Assembly (NCBI GenBank): GCA_000827495.1
Contig: KN817529.1
Location: 604,392-668,391 of the forward strand
DNA length: 64,000 bases
Source: Hypholoma sublateritium FD-334 SS-4
Taxonomy: Eukaryota; Basidiomycota; Agaricomycetes; Agaricales; Strophariaceae
Reading direction: 5' to 3'
Every line of letters starts with the position of its first letter. Within the stretch, counting starts at the first letter, position 1. The notes under the pieces were generated by a model. That model was not told where the DNA came from. It saw only the letters and a program-made list of their open reading frames with translations, and did no database searches. The position numbers and the translations under genes were made by a program. Shown here in pieces: positions 52,101 to 63,797 of the stretch.

Positions 52101-52900
52101 GTCCCGAGCACATCTTCGACGAAAAATGCATGAAGTTGGCAGATTTACATAGTAATGCCGTCGACTACCCTAAGTCAGGTCAACCAGTCGCCTTATCTGA
52201 GATTCCAAAACCCATTCGTGCCAAACCCGACTGGCACGCGCCCGAGACAGTAGGCACATCTACCGGAGATTTTTACGAGAGTTCTAGGGCTATTGGGCGT
52301 CTCTTCCGAGCCATTGATCTTCCAATCGAACAAGAGGGACGCGATGCGCACATAGGACATAGACGGGGCCCAGCAGGTCGGAGGCGTCAGACTGCTGTAA
52401 ATGATTTAGGAGAGAGATTGCGTAGTGTCGACATAGGGAACGACCCTGTTTTTATGGCCGTCGAAGATCGTGTCCTAGATTATATCGACACTGACAGGCT
52501 TACTGAGGACCGGACACCAATAAACAATTTGTTCGAAGAATACTCCACCCAACTTCGGGCGATTTGCTTGTCGCATACACTATCTCATGCCAGAACAGCA
52601 CGATTATCAGAAGAGGAAGCCATTGTAGGAACCATAGTGCAGAAGACCTCACAAAGGCGGAAGCGAAAGGATATGATGGCGACGTTGCGAGAAAGTACCG
52701 ATGTTCTTGTTCGAAGTATCCGAGAAGAATTGGCAGGGGAAGATGGTGTTACAAATGAACAATATCTTGCACGATCATGGATCGCATGGGACCTTGCACG
52801 CGAGAAAACGCAATTTGGAGGGCATAGTTTCGCATGGCTGGCTCTCGGCGCTATATTCGACGCGATCCGGGAAATCGACGAAGAAGGATCGAGAAGGTAA
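49155..52900 (+). CDS. RNA-dependent RNA polymerase (RNAi)
   Basis: Eukaryotic cellular RdRP that makes double-stranded RNA for Dicer in quelling/RNAi. Exons are 49155-50641, 50694-51730, 51796-52001 and 52055-52900. The catalytic loop GGGDLDGDVY at 51822-51851 carries the canonical DxDGD aspartates (about residue 852). Other RdRP blocks: YQFTDGVGTMSKEL, the core YQIRLGGSKGMLSVDYKL, and RPSMTKFDG. FNRPLIML-like and GRTVYLQGPVLISRSPTIHPGDA follow. The N-terminal 500 residues, starting MEIFMRGVSW, are typical of QDE-1-like fungal enzymes. An upstream in-frame ATG at 49113 is less likely. The frame ends at TAA 52898-52900. Alternatively GTAAAA at 52897 splices to AG at 52942 and extends the frame to 53117 (1,248 residues in all), in which case it overlaps SmD2 antisense. 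Confidence 0.93.
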
Positions 52901-53005
52901 AAAAAATTGCAAACATACACTGTGATACAATATGTAATTTAGGCAAAATGCTGGCCCAACTATTCAGTGTCTCCGTTTCAAGGAAAGAGAATTGAAGATG
53001 GCAAT

Positions 53006-53593
53006 TTATGCCTGGTTCCGTAGAACTGAAGTGATGTTAACTCGAAACCTCAAGGACGGAATCAAGCTACTCACTGAGAATAACAGAATCGCCTCTACAT
53101 TATACTTGTCAGCTTAGTTCAGCAGTTAATTGGTAACACTGACCGGAGGAACATCTTGCTGATGAAACGATCTTTATTGACTGGCTTCTTATTTTTTCCC
53201 TTTGGCATTTCTGTCCACATCTATTCGATATGAGCACAATTCAATGCAATGGAGTTAGGTAAAAACAGACCTCTTTCACATTTTCAAGAACCTATACCAG
53301 TAAGATATGAACAAGCGAGGGCAGAAACTTGTCAGATTGTACCCACCATGTTGCTATGCCTGTCGAATGCTTTTACTCTCGCAAGAAGCTTCTTATTGTT
53401 CCGAAGTGAGATTAGGACTTGAGCATGGTTTCGTACGGCTTGTTGCAACACCGATAACGGGCCTTGCGAAATCTCGTGTTCCTCAAGTTGGCGTAGCTGC
53501 GCCTCATCTAATTCGGATTTTGGGACGTGGACATATTGACTAATATATTGGTGAGTAGGATTTAGGGAAGGGAAGGGAAGTGGCGGACCTCAT
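53006..53593 (-). CDS. SMD2: Sm core snRNP protein SmD2
   Basis: Subunit of the heptameric Sm ring on U1, U2, U4 and U5 snRNAs, needed for pre-mRNA splicing. Six exons: 53589-53593, 53347-53539, 53271-53291, 53144-53220, 53075-53094 and 53006-53025. The first coding exon is 5 bases (ATGAG) and the next joins it as [12 protein letters not shown]. Total 111 residues plus stop, the right size for SmD2. Family blocks: [20 protein letters not shown], Sm1 [33 protein letters not shown], Sm2 [18 protein letters not shown] and end QA. All five introns are GT-AG and phase-consistent. It is convergent with the RdRP gene: its stop (53006) is about 105 bases from the RdRP stop at 52900, or inside the alternative RdRP exon. 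Starts 214 bases from NOP7 in a divergent pair. Confidence 0.92.
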
Positions 53594-53807
53594 AGTGCTG
53601 AATTCTTAGGAGACGCGCGCAAAGAGGTGAGGCAGCTGCCTTGCTGCAGTTGAAACCGTTGAATGCTCGCATCGAGATGATGATTATATCCGATGCCCTT
53701 GCCAAATAAAAACTTTTATGGACTCGATCAAAACATTTCGAATTCTGTAGACGCTCCTACCCAACACCAACCCAACTCTCAGATCTATACAACTAAGTAT
53801 AGCAAAA

Positions 53808-55864
53808 ATGGGCCGTTTAAAGGTAAAAGGAAAGGCTGGCGCGGCCAAGAACTACACGACGAGAAGCTCGGCCGTCAAAAAATTGCAATGTTCCCTAGCC
53901 GACTTTCGTAGATTGTGCATTCTAAAAGGTTAGTTTATTCGTGTTCACTCACTTTTTGTGGTGCTGAACGTTCACTTATATTTTAGGCATTTTCCCTCGT
54001 GAACCTCGTAGCAGGAAAAAAGCGAACAAAGGCTCATCTGCTCCCACTTCGTTCTATTATACCAAGGATATAGCATATCTCGCCCATGAACCCGTTCTTA
54101 AGAAGTTGCGAGAACACAAGGCGTTCGCGAAGAAACTGTCTCGAGCCATCGGGCGCGGAGAATGGAGTAGTGCTAAAAGTTTGGAAGAGAATAAGCCCAT
54201 ATACCGGTTGGACCATATCATCAAGGAGCGGTACGACGAATCATGGTCACACAACAATATCTATTTATCTTCTTTGGCAGATACCCTACGTTCGTTGATG
54301 CTCTGCGGGACATTGACGATGGTCTTTGTATGATCTTCCTCTTTGCTTCCCTTCCATCCAACGCTCGCCTTCCCCATGAACTCGTCGAAAACTGTGCGAG
54401 ACTTGCCGCAGAATGGCAACTTTATGTCATGCACTCCCACTCGCTGCGTAAAGTCTTTTTGTCTATAAAAGGTGTCTACTATCAAGCAGAAATAATGGAC
54501 CAGACTGTGACGTGGCTCGTTCCGTACCAGTTTACTCAAAATGTGCGTTCAGTAGATATATCTTCATTAATTTTACTCAACATATCTGCATTGACAGGTA
54601 CCCGCCGACGTGGATGTCCGCGTGATGCTTACTTTCTTGGAGTTATATCAAACCCTATTAAGTTTCGTCTTTTTCAAATTATACACGGATGTTGGATTGG
54701 TGTACCCCCCTCCTCTTGATGCTAAGAAGGATGAAAATGGCGCCGGATTTAACGCCCTTTCTCTTCAAGACAGCTCGCGGGATTCAGAACCTCCTCAGCC
54801 GAATTTGACGACGATAATTGAAGGTCGCCATATTACAGGGAAAGTGGTGCGCCAAACAATAAAAAACATCAATGCAGAGTCTGTCGACTCTGCAGACGTG
54901 GAGATGTCCAATGCCGAGGAAGTTGTGGAAGAAGCAGAGGAAGAGTTCGTTCTTCGTCCGTCCACCTCCGACAAAACCGTGAACGCGAACCTACCCACTC
55001 TTCAATCGCTATCGACCCTGCCTCAAACCATCATGACCAATCTGTTCTCGCCTTATACCTTCTTTTTATCAAGAGAAACTCCCCGGGGTGTTTTTGAGTT
55101 CCTCGTGAGGTCATTCGGAGGCCGAATTGGTTGGCCTTCATCCTCTGGAAGTGGATCTCCCTTTGACGAAACCGACCCGAGTATAACGCACGTTATCATC
55201 GACAGACCGGTGGTTGAGAAGCAGGAAACTCCCGAACAACGTGAACTCCGCCTGCGAAGGAAGTACATTCAACCTCAGTGGATTGCCGATTGTATCAACG
55301 CCGGCAAGATTCTGCTGGAGGAACATTACTCTCAAGGCAAAACACTTCCCCCTCATCTTAGTCCTTTCGGAGAATACGAAGGCGCATACATCCCTAGCGG
55401 GGAAGATGCGGAGGGCGAACGGGTGGAAGAGGAGGAGGAGGAGGCTATCGAAGAGGAAGCAGACGTTGGTACTCCCGCAGAAGAGAGACAGGCTATTCTG
55501 AACAGTGTTATCGCGGCTGCGACAGACGATCCCACTTCACTTAGAGCGGCTGAACTTGCGGCTGAAGCTGCTGGCGTTGACTTTGGTGATTTCGACGCCA
55601 AAATGAAGAAGGTTGCTAAGAAGCAGAAGAACATAACCGAAAAGGAGATCGAGAACGCTGAGCAGGACATGAACAAGATGATGATGAGCAATAAACAACG
55701 AAAATTATACGAAAAAATGAAATATAGCAATAAAAAGAAGGACGCTGAGGTATGATCATTTTGTTTGTTGCAACTTGCGGACGTTCATCACGTATATTTT
55801 ACAGCGCACCGAACTGGAGAGTCGGAAAAAGGAACTCAAAAAGCAAAAGAGAAAGCAGACATAG
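53808..55864 (+). CDS. NOP7: pescadillo / Nop7 ribosome biogenesis factor
   Basis: Nucleolar protein of the PeBoW complex (Nop7-Erb1-Ytm1), needed for 27S/ITS2 processing and 60S assembly. Exons are 53808-53928, 53987-54230, 54281-54542, 54598-55749 and 55805-55864, giving 612 residues. The N-terminal pescadillo domain is clear: [57 protein letters not shown], [34 protein letters not shown] and [25 protein letters not shown] domain follows ([46 protein letters not shown]). An acidic Glu-rich stretch and a Lys-rich C-terminal coiled coil ([20 protein letters not shown]) end in a basic tail. Identification is certain. Confidence 0.96.
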
Positions 55865-56212
55865 TCGCTCTGCCTTGCTTTCTTCTGTTCATTTCTGTTT
55901 AGCTACATAGGGTGTCATCTGTACGAATATCGATGTGCTGCGGCTTTAATTTACTCTTGAAAAGTGGTGTTACCGAGTCACGTGGTTGTGCCCTTGTGAA
56001 AGTCGAAACTCGAGTCCCTTGAGGCTTGTTCCAACTTGCCAAGTCTAGCCGATCTTACGAGTTCTGCATACCAGCTTCGGCGACGGAATGTCTTTACGCT
56101 CTATGCTCTTACTAATCCATTTCTAACCTCAGATAAACCCACCTATGCATCCAAGCGCTGTCTGTGCCAATTTCGCATTCGTTGACCGATAAGTACTAGG
56201 ACAGACCACGCG
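55865..56212. other. spacer, NOP7 3' end / Sec7 gene promoter
   Basis: A 348-base intergenic spacer between two co-oriented genes. I see no gene or repeat. Confidence 0.5.
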
Positions 56213-59200
56213 ATGGAAACCCAAACGCATGAAATCAACCGTCGAGATTCTGCAGCGGTGCGACCTCCTTCGTACCCCGGTAATGGAAGCACTCCGTTGC
56301 TTCTCTCAGAAATAACGACGACATACACAGAGTTCATAAATTCCACGGCTACTGAAACAACTACTCCCCTCTTGTCGCCTCCTCGCTCGCGAAAACTCGT
56401 TGCACCTCGGCCATCTACTCCTCTGAAGAAGACCGCAGATAATACTTCCTCTCATTCCCATATTATATCAAAGTCGCCATCTTCTTCGTCGCTCTTCAAT
56501 AAAGCGCTTCCGCCTACCCCACCGCACGATGGACCTAGTACTCCTCCAAAGGATGGAGGCTTTGAGCCCTCTTCAATTTCCTCAATATCACCTGCTTCAT
56601 CGCAGCCTGGCTCATATTTCTTTCGCTCGCGGAAGAGCAGTGCTGGGCCTCAGACCACAGTTGCTTTGGCTCATGCAGCACTAGGATTAGGTCTACCACA
56701 CGCATCAACTTCCCTCTCCAAAGAAACAAACTCGATCGCGTTGATGCCGCCGGAAGCTTCGGCATCACCTAGAGTTACTTCTCCCTCTATTATACGGAGA
56801 GTCAAAAGCTCGCAGCGCCTCCAACTCCGACATGCATCGGACACGCGTGAAAACTCAACTAGCGGGGCCGAGGTGATGGAACGCCGCAAACGGGGTCTTT
56901 CTTTCACTACAACTTCCTTCCTAAATCTGATGAGTCCTGACGCGAAGGGTAAAGGAAAAGAGGCAGTATCACATCTGACATCTCCCAAGCTACCACCTGT
57001 TCCTCTCTCCCGCAAGTCGTCATTTTGGACCAGGAAGAAGACTGTACAGTCGGACGACCTCGTATCTTCTCCATCACAGGAAGGTTCTACGTTAACAATT
57101 TTCACTATCCCCCCAGTACATCAATTCACTCCATTCGAAATATCAGATTTCTCAGTCCCCTTGTCCACATCTGGTGTCAGCATTGTCTCTGATCATGGAG
57201 AAGAAGTGGTCGCCACCAAGTTTGTGCATCCCTCATTCCCACATCCACATAATTCTTCTCCTGAGATACCTACCACTTCATTACTTTTTCCAAGAACAAG
57301 TCAATCCCCACCGGCAAGTGAACGTCCATCAACTGTAGAATCTTCTACCCATGCTAGACTTCGGACCCACACAAATCCACCCCTCCTTCACCGTCTTTCG
57401 ATGGGATTCTTTTCAGCCGCAGAGTCATCCCCGTCACTCGGAGCGCGATCTAATAACCCCTATCAAACGTCAACTACAACACCGCATCTTCTGTCACAGA
57501 AATCAGATTTACGTTCACCTATCCCCAAGCCTCTAGGCACTGACGAGACTCCAGCGGTCTATTTACATCGCCTCAAGTCTGCGGTGAACAAGGCAGAGGT
57601 TGCAGGAATACTCGCCTCGAGGTAGGTTGACTATCAGATCTTTGCGTTCGCGTCATTTGCTCATATATTGATCAACCCAGTTCTGATTCATTTTATTCCG
57701 AAGCCCTCCGAGTCTACATCAAACAGTTCGATTTTCATGATATTCCTCTCGATGTCTCTTTGCGGAAATTACTGATGGAAGTTGGTCTTCCACGAGAGAC
57801 CCAGCAAATCGACAGGGTCATGGAAGCCTTTGCATCATGTTATATGCATTGCAACTCAAACATCTTTCTTTCTGAAGGTTTGATTTCATTACTTCATCGT
57901 CTTTATGTGCGCTGACTGACACTCCTGAAGATCATCCCTATATATTGGCCTTTAGTTTGATAATGCTGCACACTGACGCATTCAATCCTTCTAACAAGCG
58001 AAAAATGAGCAAAGCAGACTATATCAAGAATACCAAACTTCCAGGGGTGCCCACTGAAGTTCTCGATGTAAGCTGCACAGCTTTTTACGTATGTCTTGTA
58101 ACTGATTGGCCCGATGATAGTGTTTCTTTGACAACATAGTCTTTGCTCCTTTCATTTTCATTGAAGATCCCATCGATTCAAGCGGGCAGTCAGGGTTAAA
58201 CGATGTCACGCGCACATTGGCCATCACCACTCCCACGTCAGCATTACCTAGTTCCAATGGTGCTGGTTCGTTTAAGATCGGGAACAAAGTTGACCCTTAT
58301 TACTTGATCACAAACGTGAATATTCTTCCCAGCTATTGAAAGACCAAGACTAATGTTGATTCTCTTGCGTCCCTCAGAATTTGCTGGACCCTTTGCGTAT
58401 CGATGTGAACTCTTTTGTGCCTTTAGAAAACCCTTTCTCCTACGAGGGTACTGAAGGTCCTTGGGACGAAAGAGAATTGCACCAAGCCTTCTTAAATGCC
58501 AACATTGTCCATGTTCAAGTCCCATTTACTCAACGAACTCTACCGCCGGTATTTCATGCCAACAACTGTGAACAACCACGAGTTTCCGGTGAAGATGAAT
58601 GCAACAACGCAGCTCAATCCAAATGGGAGATCTGGGATTTGAAATTTACGAAGGTCGGGCTGCTCAACAGAAAGGACGACATCCTCGAAGGTGGCAAAAA
58701 GTCGTCAAATCGGAAATGGAAAAGTTGGAGTGTCGTCTTGACGGGGTCACAATTATTGTTCTATCGCGACCCCACCTTGGCAACCTCCTTGTCGCAGTCT
58801 TCCGCTTCCGGCCAACAAACTCAGCCTGTCCATACAGTGATTTTCAGGCCGGATGAATCTTTCTCCCTGAAGGATGCCATAGCAGTCTACGATCGATCAT
58901 ATACCAAGGTATGCAGTTGGGTGTTTAATCCAAGACAGGTGTTGACAGCAGTCCCAGTATAAACATACCACGAGGTTTGTTCTTCCTGATGGGCGTCAAA
59001 TCTTGTTGCAGGCCGCGAGCGACACCGATGTCAATTCATGGATATCCAGAATCAATTATGCAAGCGCATTCAAATCCGCTGGAATTCGAATGCGGCCACC
59101 TGGCTTGTCAGGCGAAGATGTACTCTTGACAGGTGTTGCTGCCGCAACCTCCCATCTACATGATTTGCAGCAACACTCTGACCTTCGAAGGCGTAAATCA

Positions 59201-60340
59201 TGGGATTCCAATGTTGCGCGTGACCTAATGGACATGCTGTCTCTCCCAAATAATAACCAACCTCGTCTCCAGAGAAGAGTTACGATGAGTGGACGTACAG
59301 AGTCTGATATGGATGTTCCGATAGCTCCAGAAGTTGACGGCGCCGAGCAGTTCAAGGCCACGTTTGATCAAGTCAAGGCGGATCTGGCTGCCAGCTCGTG
59401 GTCGTCATTAGATGACGCTCCATGGTTGTCCCAAGAGGAGGATGGGGACCACAATGTTTTCGAGTCCCCTCCAACTTCCCCGGGTTCGTCCATTAACGAC
59501 AGTTCCCATATTTTGTCGCGCTCGCAAATTATCCAGTCCAAAATTCGGTATATCAATTCTAAGATCCAGGCATCGCAAGCACAGTACGACGCCGACATGC
59601 GATATATTCGTAACATCGCCATCCTCACACCTTTCCAAAAGTCATCTCGCGCACGACTTGCGACTGCTGTTCAGGGCTTGTCCAAGCGTATCAACCTAAT
59701 CCGATTGGAAAGGGAGAAGTTGCACTGTCATCGGCACGTTCTTGCTTGCGACCTTGCTTCTGAAGACCGTTCGTGGAGTCAGTCGAAAGAGATTGCCTTG
59801 CGGGTCGCGAAGGAGACACTTCAAAGTCGACGTACTCAAACTGTGCCAACGATGACGCTTTCTGTGATGCAGGATGATACGGGAAATGGTATTTGCTCAC
59901 CTGGCACACCGTTTCAAACACCGGACTCCACTACCTGTGATTCATTCCATTCCGCTCAAGATTTTGGTCCGGCATGGCCCTCTCCGGAAGACGCTACGTT
60001 CCGTATCACTGAAAATGACTCGCCTCGACGCATCTCATTGCGAACTTCTGTGTCATTTCCCCTCTGGAGTCAACCGCAAGGAGAAATGAGGAACTCGATG
60101 AATTCATCTTCGCATTCGACTTCTGGGCGACCCTCTTCTTCCTTAGAACAAATTGAGGATGTTCGGCGTGACATTGGCACCTCTAGCCACGACCCAAACA
60201 CCAGTCAACTAGTAGACGAACAAGCAGAAGAATGGAATCGAACGCGATGCGCGCAACGCGTTTCCCTGATACACGTCCCTTCTAGCCTCATGATATCAAA
60301 GGCCAGAGGCTCTGCTAACCCCAGTCAACCATCGACATAG
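56213..60340 (+). CDS. Arf guanine-nucleotide exchange factor, Sec7-PH
   Basis: Predicted Arf-GTPase exchange factor at the plasma membrane or endosomes. Exons are 56213-57621, 57681-57877, 57931-58067, 58121-58315, 58378-58908 and 58958-60340, giving 1,283 residues. The first 450 residues are Ser/Pro-rich and disordered. The Sec7 domain spans roughly residues 455-650: QFDFHDIPLDVSLRKLLMEV, LPRETQQIDRVMEAFASCY, the glutamic-finger region LSEDHPYILAFSLIMLHTDA and FNPSNKRKMSKADYIKNT. The position usually held by the Sec7 catalytic Glu is within FLSEDH. A PH domain follows (VGLLNRKDDILEGGKKSSNR, SWSVVLTGSQLLFYRD, TRFVLPDGRQILLQAASDTD, WISRINYASAF). A C-terminal coiled coil follows. The layout is that of fungal Syt1/Sec74-type GEFs, not of the large Sec7 or Gea. 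Confidence 0.9.
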
Positions 60341-60781
60341 CCCAATTCCTTTTTTCAGGTTTTCCAGGATTCTCTTAACTTATCTCTATATTTTATCCCG
60401 CACATGGAACATCACACATATCACTAATCCCCTAGGACACCTCATTTGCTAATCATTGTATTTTTTGACTGCCAGTTCCGTTTATGTATTTCGGGGTCTA
60501 GTGTTAATATATTCAAGTTTGTGGAAACGTTGAACGACTGCACAGCACTGAACACCTGAACTTTGAGCTTCAATGACTGTCCCTCACGAGACTGATATGA
60601 ATTGTCGGTGCGTGTCTTAAGGTCAAAATGATTAAGATATCAACCAATATTCCTTGCTTGCGGGTTGTGTCTGGACTGCAGCTGTGAAGGTGTCGCGCAG
60701 AACATAAGAGGAAAAGCACAGCGTCACTGCAGGTATAAGTGTACAATTTTGTATGCGAAGCACATTTATGGCCCAGGGCCA
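60341..60781. other. convergent 3' spacer, Sec7 gene / RPB8
   Basis: A 441-base gap between two converging stops, AT-rich in its first half. No gene seen. Confidence 0.5.
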
Positions 60782-61414
60782 TTACTTTCGCGTAAGAAGG
60801 TAGATGGGATCACCTAGGACGATGCTCGTCATATGTCTAAACGAGCCCGTCAGGGACATGAGGAGTCCGCCGAACGAGATATATGCAGTCCTACAAGACG
60901 ATTAGGATCAACAGAGGAAATAACGCTCAAGCTAAGGGCTTACACTATTTCTCCAGATCCTCCGTCAAATTTGTAGATCTGCAGACTTCAGTGGACAGCC
61001 AAAGGGTGCGTCTTGGAGGACATACCTTGCCATACATCACGTAATCGTACTCGTCCTCCAAGCCTCTGCTGCCTTTGCCGTCCGGCCGCCAGACATCTCT
61101 TTCGTTGTCGTCGTCGCCGCCATCTGCGGTATTAACAGAGGGTCCTCCGCGCGAGAGAGACGAGGCCAGAGCCAACGCAAAATTCTGGTCCTTATCGAGA
61201 GGGAACAGTTCGATATTGTAATCCAACGTCAGGTCCATATCGTAGTTTTTTGAGTGGGCATAGAGGCGTGACACTGGTGGGTAATGTGTGTGAAGCGATG
61301 GTCAGGGAGAAAAGAGTCTGAGTGCCGACCTCTGTCGAATTTCTTGCCCTCCTTGTCTATAGCATTGATCGTAAATATGTCGTCGAAGACGATATTGGAA
61401 ACCGCTGCCGCCAT
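60782..61414 (-). CDS. RPB8: RNA polymerase subunit Rpb8 (ABC14.5)
   Basis: Small subunit shared by RNA polymerases I, II and III. The start is ATG 61414 (MAAAVSNIVFDDIFTINAID), followed by KEGKKFDR. Then come VSRLYAHSKNYDMDLTLDYN, IELFPLDKDQNFALALASSL, the linker with DVWRPDGKGSRGLEDEYDYV, YGKIYKFDGGSGEIVTAYIS and FGGLLMSLTGSFRHMTSIVL. It ends GDPIYLLTRK at TAA 60782-60784. Introns are GT-AG and the frame is kept across the junctions I checked. Motifs cover the whole family length, about 140-150 residues. It is divergent from the hydrolase-like gene with 158 bases between starts. Confidence 0.94.
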
Positions 61415-61572
61415 GGATGACTGAAGGGAGCAAACAACACTTGTTACTTGAAATGTTTCGTTCGACCACCTCGGCGGCCCGCCTACAACCGAAAAGGTTT
61501 CGGCTACCTCTGACTCTTAAACTTAAATTCTTCCTCTCCCTTGCCTCTCCCTCACTTAATATATACTTCAAA

Positions 61573-62354
61573 ATGCACTCGACATTTCACAGGTACTGGC
61601 GCAGTCTCCCCAAGTTGATTGCTACTCCTAGGACTGGCCTGCGATTTGCTTCAACTTCCTTTCTTCTACGTGTGCCTCCTCCAAGTGCTCCGCGTGAAGT
61701 CCCGACTCCCTTGCTCTTCGTGTCTGCAGGACCCTGGGACAAGGAGTCAACAACGGGGTACTTCTTTCTCCAACATCAACTTAGCTTTAAGTCGGCTGAT
61801 AGGCGTGCTTAGCATGTCCTTTCTTGCGTCTATGCTTGCGGAAAAAGGGTTCACTTGTATCGAAACTAATCTGACTGTCCCCGATGGGTCAAAGAAAGAT
61901 TCTCAATCTATGATGAAGGACTATGAATCCGGTAAAGACTACAACCGCAATCCTGTTATGCGACGTTAAAATTATCTATCTTGAAGAATTGGTGTCTACA
62001 GTTAGATTATCCACCATCCCATTCCCGCCCGTCATTGTTGCACGAGCATCAGCATGTCTGATTGCGGAAACATATATATCGTCCAACGCTGCGTCAGGAA
62101 TGGTCCTGATTTCACCCCCGATGTCAAATAAAGCTCTGGAAGAAAAGAATATGATTCCTACACCTCTGGACGAATTTAACTATGAACCCAGTTTTCCCAT
62201 CGCAATCATCGCAACTCCTCAGCAGGCAGAACATCTCCGACAATCAAATAGGATATGCCAGAACGGAAACGTGGACGTCATCTCCGTCGATGGTCTGAAT
62301 GATCAGCAGACCTTCAGCGAACTTGAAAACTGGCTGGACAAACTAGGAATTTAA
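61573..62354 (+). CDS. mitochondrial alpha/beta-hydrolase-like protein
   Basis: I recognise the fold type only loosely. Exons are 61573-61757, 61813-61931 and 61987-62354, giving 223 residues. The N-terminus (MHSTFHRYWRSLPKLIATPR, then GLRFASTSF) is Arg-rich and lacks acids, as in mitochondrial presequences. The next part, TPLLFVSAGPWDKESTTGMS then FLASMLAEKGFTCIETNLTV, resembles the first two strands and helix of an alpha/beta hydrolase. The position of the nucleophile elbow reads VARASACLIAETYISS. The usual G-x-S-x-G is missing, so catalytic activity is doubtful. IAIIATPQQAEHLRQSN near the C-terminus looks like a late strand-helix unit. A function is not claimed. Confidence 0.7.
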
Positions 62355-63143
62355 TTTATCGATATATCGACCAGCTTTAATAGATCTTGTATAGTTCATG
62401 AATAAATGCGCTATGTGGCTCTTAGATTCTAGAAGTCTGTCTATACATAAAGTAAGTGCAAACATATATGATATGCCCTTGAAATCCCAAGAACAAGCCT
62501 TATAACCTCGTATGTACTGGCCCTGGACCTAAACTAAGATAAGAATTATATATGGATGCGTGGGACTGTGAATTATTTAAAATCTTTGGACAAAGTATAG
62601 CAAGTCGTGAGCAAGCGAAGAGTAAAGTTGGTCAGGACTCAGACGAGATTTGACTTTACGGCTTGGGAACATAGTCTCGACACCAGACGATGTGTTACCA
62701 ATTTGGACAAGTGTGCCCAGGAATTAGTTACCACAACGTCTGGAAGGGAATGACCGTGATGGAGTACACTCTAGGTTTGAAACTCAGCACATACCATATA
62801 TAGACGGATATAGGCACGTGATGCCCTGTGGCTCCCTCTGATCAGGCTGCTCCGACATAAGTACACTAGTCCCTCTCCCTCTTAGCATCACAGTAAATCA
62901 GTTGAAGCCCTATATCATGGACTAATACATGAATAAACTCTACCTCAGCAACAAAAATAATTTTAAATATTTGAATTAGCTTGTTATTGGCAGTACTAGA
63001 ACATGCTTGAGGACTTAGAAGTATAGTTGGTTGACAACCGAAGAGACTCTGAGACTGATCTCAGACTCTCCTATTTTTCAGAGACATAGAATGCTCATGA
63101 GGCAACGAAATCATTGCGCTCATTCACCAATATATCATCCCTC
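62355..63143. other. spacer before RecQ-like helicase
   Basis: A 789-base AT-rich stretch. It includes an isolated GGCACGTGATG element near 62814. No gene or convincing RNA was found. Confidence 0.45.
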
Positions 63144-63797
63144 ATGGCTGTTTTGTCAAAGGTTAAAAGATACAAGGAAGCAGAACTGGATCTCGATGAG
63201 CTTGCTCGCAAAGCTCAACTGGTCCTCAACAGAAAGCCATTTCTTTGGCAGCTCGAAGTGGCAGAAGCAATATTATGTGGAGAAGATGTGATTGTCGACG
63301 TTGGGACAGGAAGTGGCAAGACGTTATGCTTTACACTCCCGCTTCTCGCAGATGGCGCAGAAGATGATATTATTCTCACTGTGTCACCTCTAACCGCGTT
63401 GATGATTGATCAAGTGCGTTATTTTTCCAATTTATACTACAGTGGGTTTACCTTGGAGCAGGCAAATACATCACAGCTTCCCACAGTTGCCGTGTGCGCA
63501 GAAATTATTGCAAAGGTTGGGCTAGAACAGCTCTACAAGGTAAGCATATTTTATCACGTATCCAAAGGGCAATACAAAGATCTAAACTCACCCTCAGGAC
63601 ATCATATGTGGGCGCTTCCGACAGGTCCTTGTATCTCCAGAAGTTGCAACATCCTCGTCATTCAACACAGCAATACTTCAGAAGGCCGAGTTTTACTCAA
63701 GACTCCGAGCAGTATGCATTGATGAAGCCCACTGCATTAGTCTCTGGGGTGGTAGTTTCCGCCCTGACTACGCTGATCTTGGAGTTCTTCGTGGCCG
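63144..63797 (+). CDS. RecQ-like DNA helicase, N-terminal part
   Basis: 5' part of a DExH-box helicase like the RecQ-type family expanded in Agaricomycetes. Exons are 63144-63413, 63462-63539 and 63598-63797. The start MAVLSKVKRYKEAELDLDEL is followed by FLWQLEVAEAILCGEDVIVD, Walker A GTGSGKTLCFTLPLL, and motif Ia SPLTALMIDQ. Exon 2 reads ANTSQLPTVAVC and GLEQLYK. Exon 3 reads VLVSPEVATSSS and then the DEAH box VCIDEAHCISLW, with GGSFRPDYADLGVLRG. All three exons join in frame and look coding. After 63797 (donor GTGATA) I cannot find the expected next exon in the remaining 203 bases, so the gene is cut off, has a longer intron or is degraded here. Confidence 0.75.
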
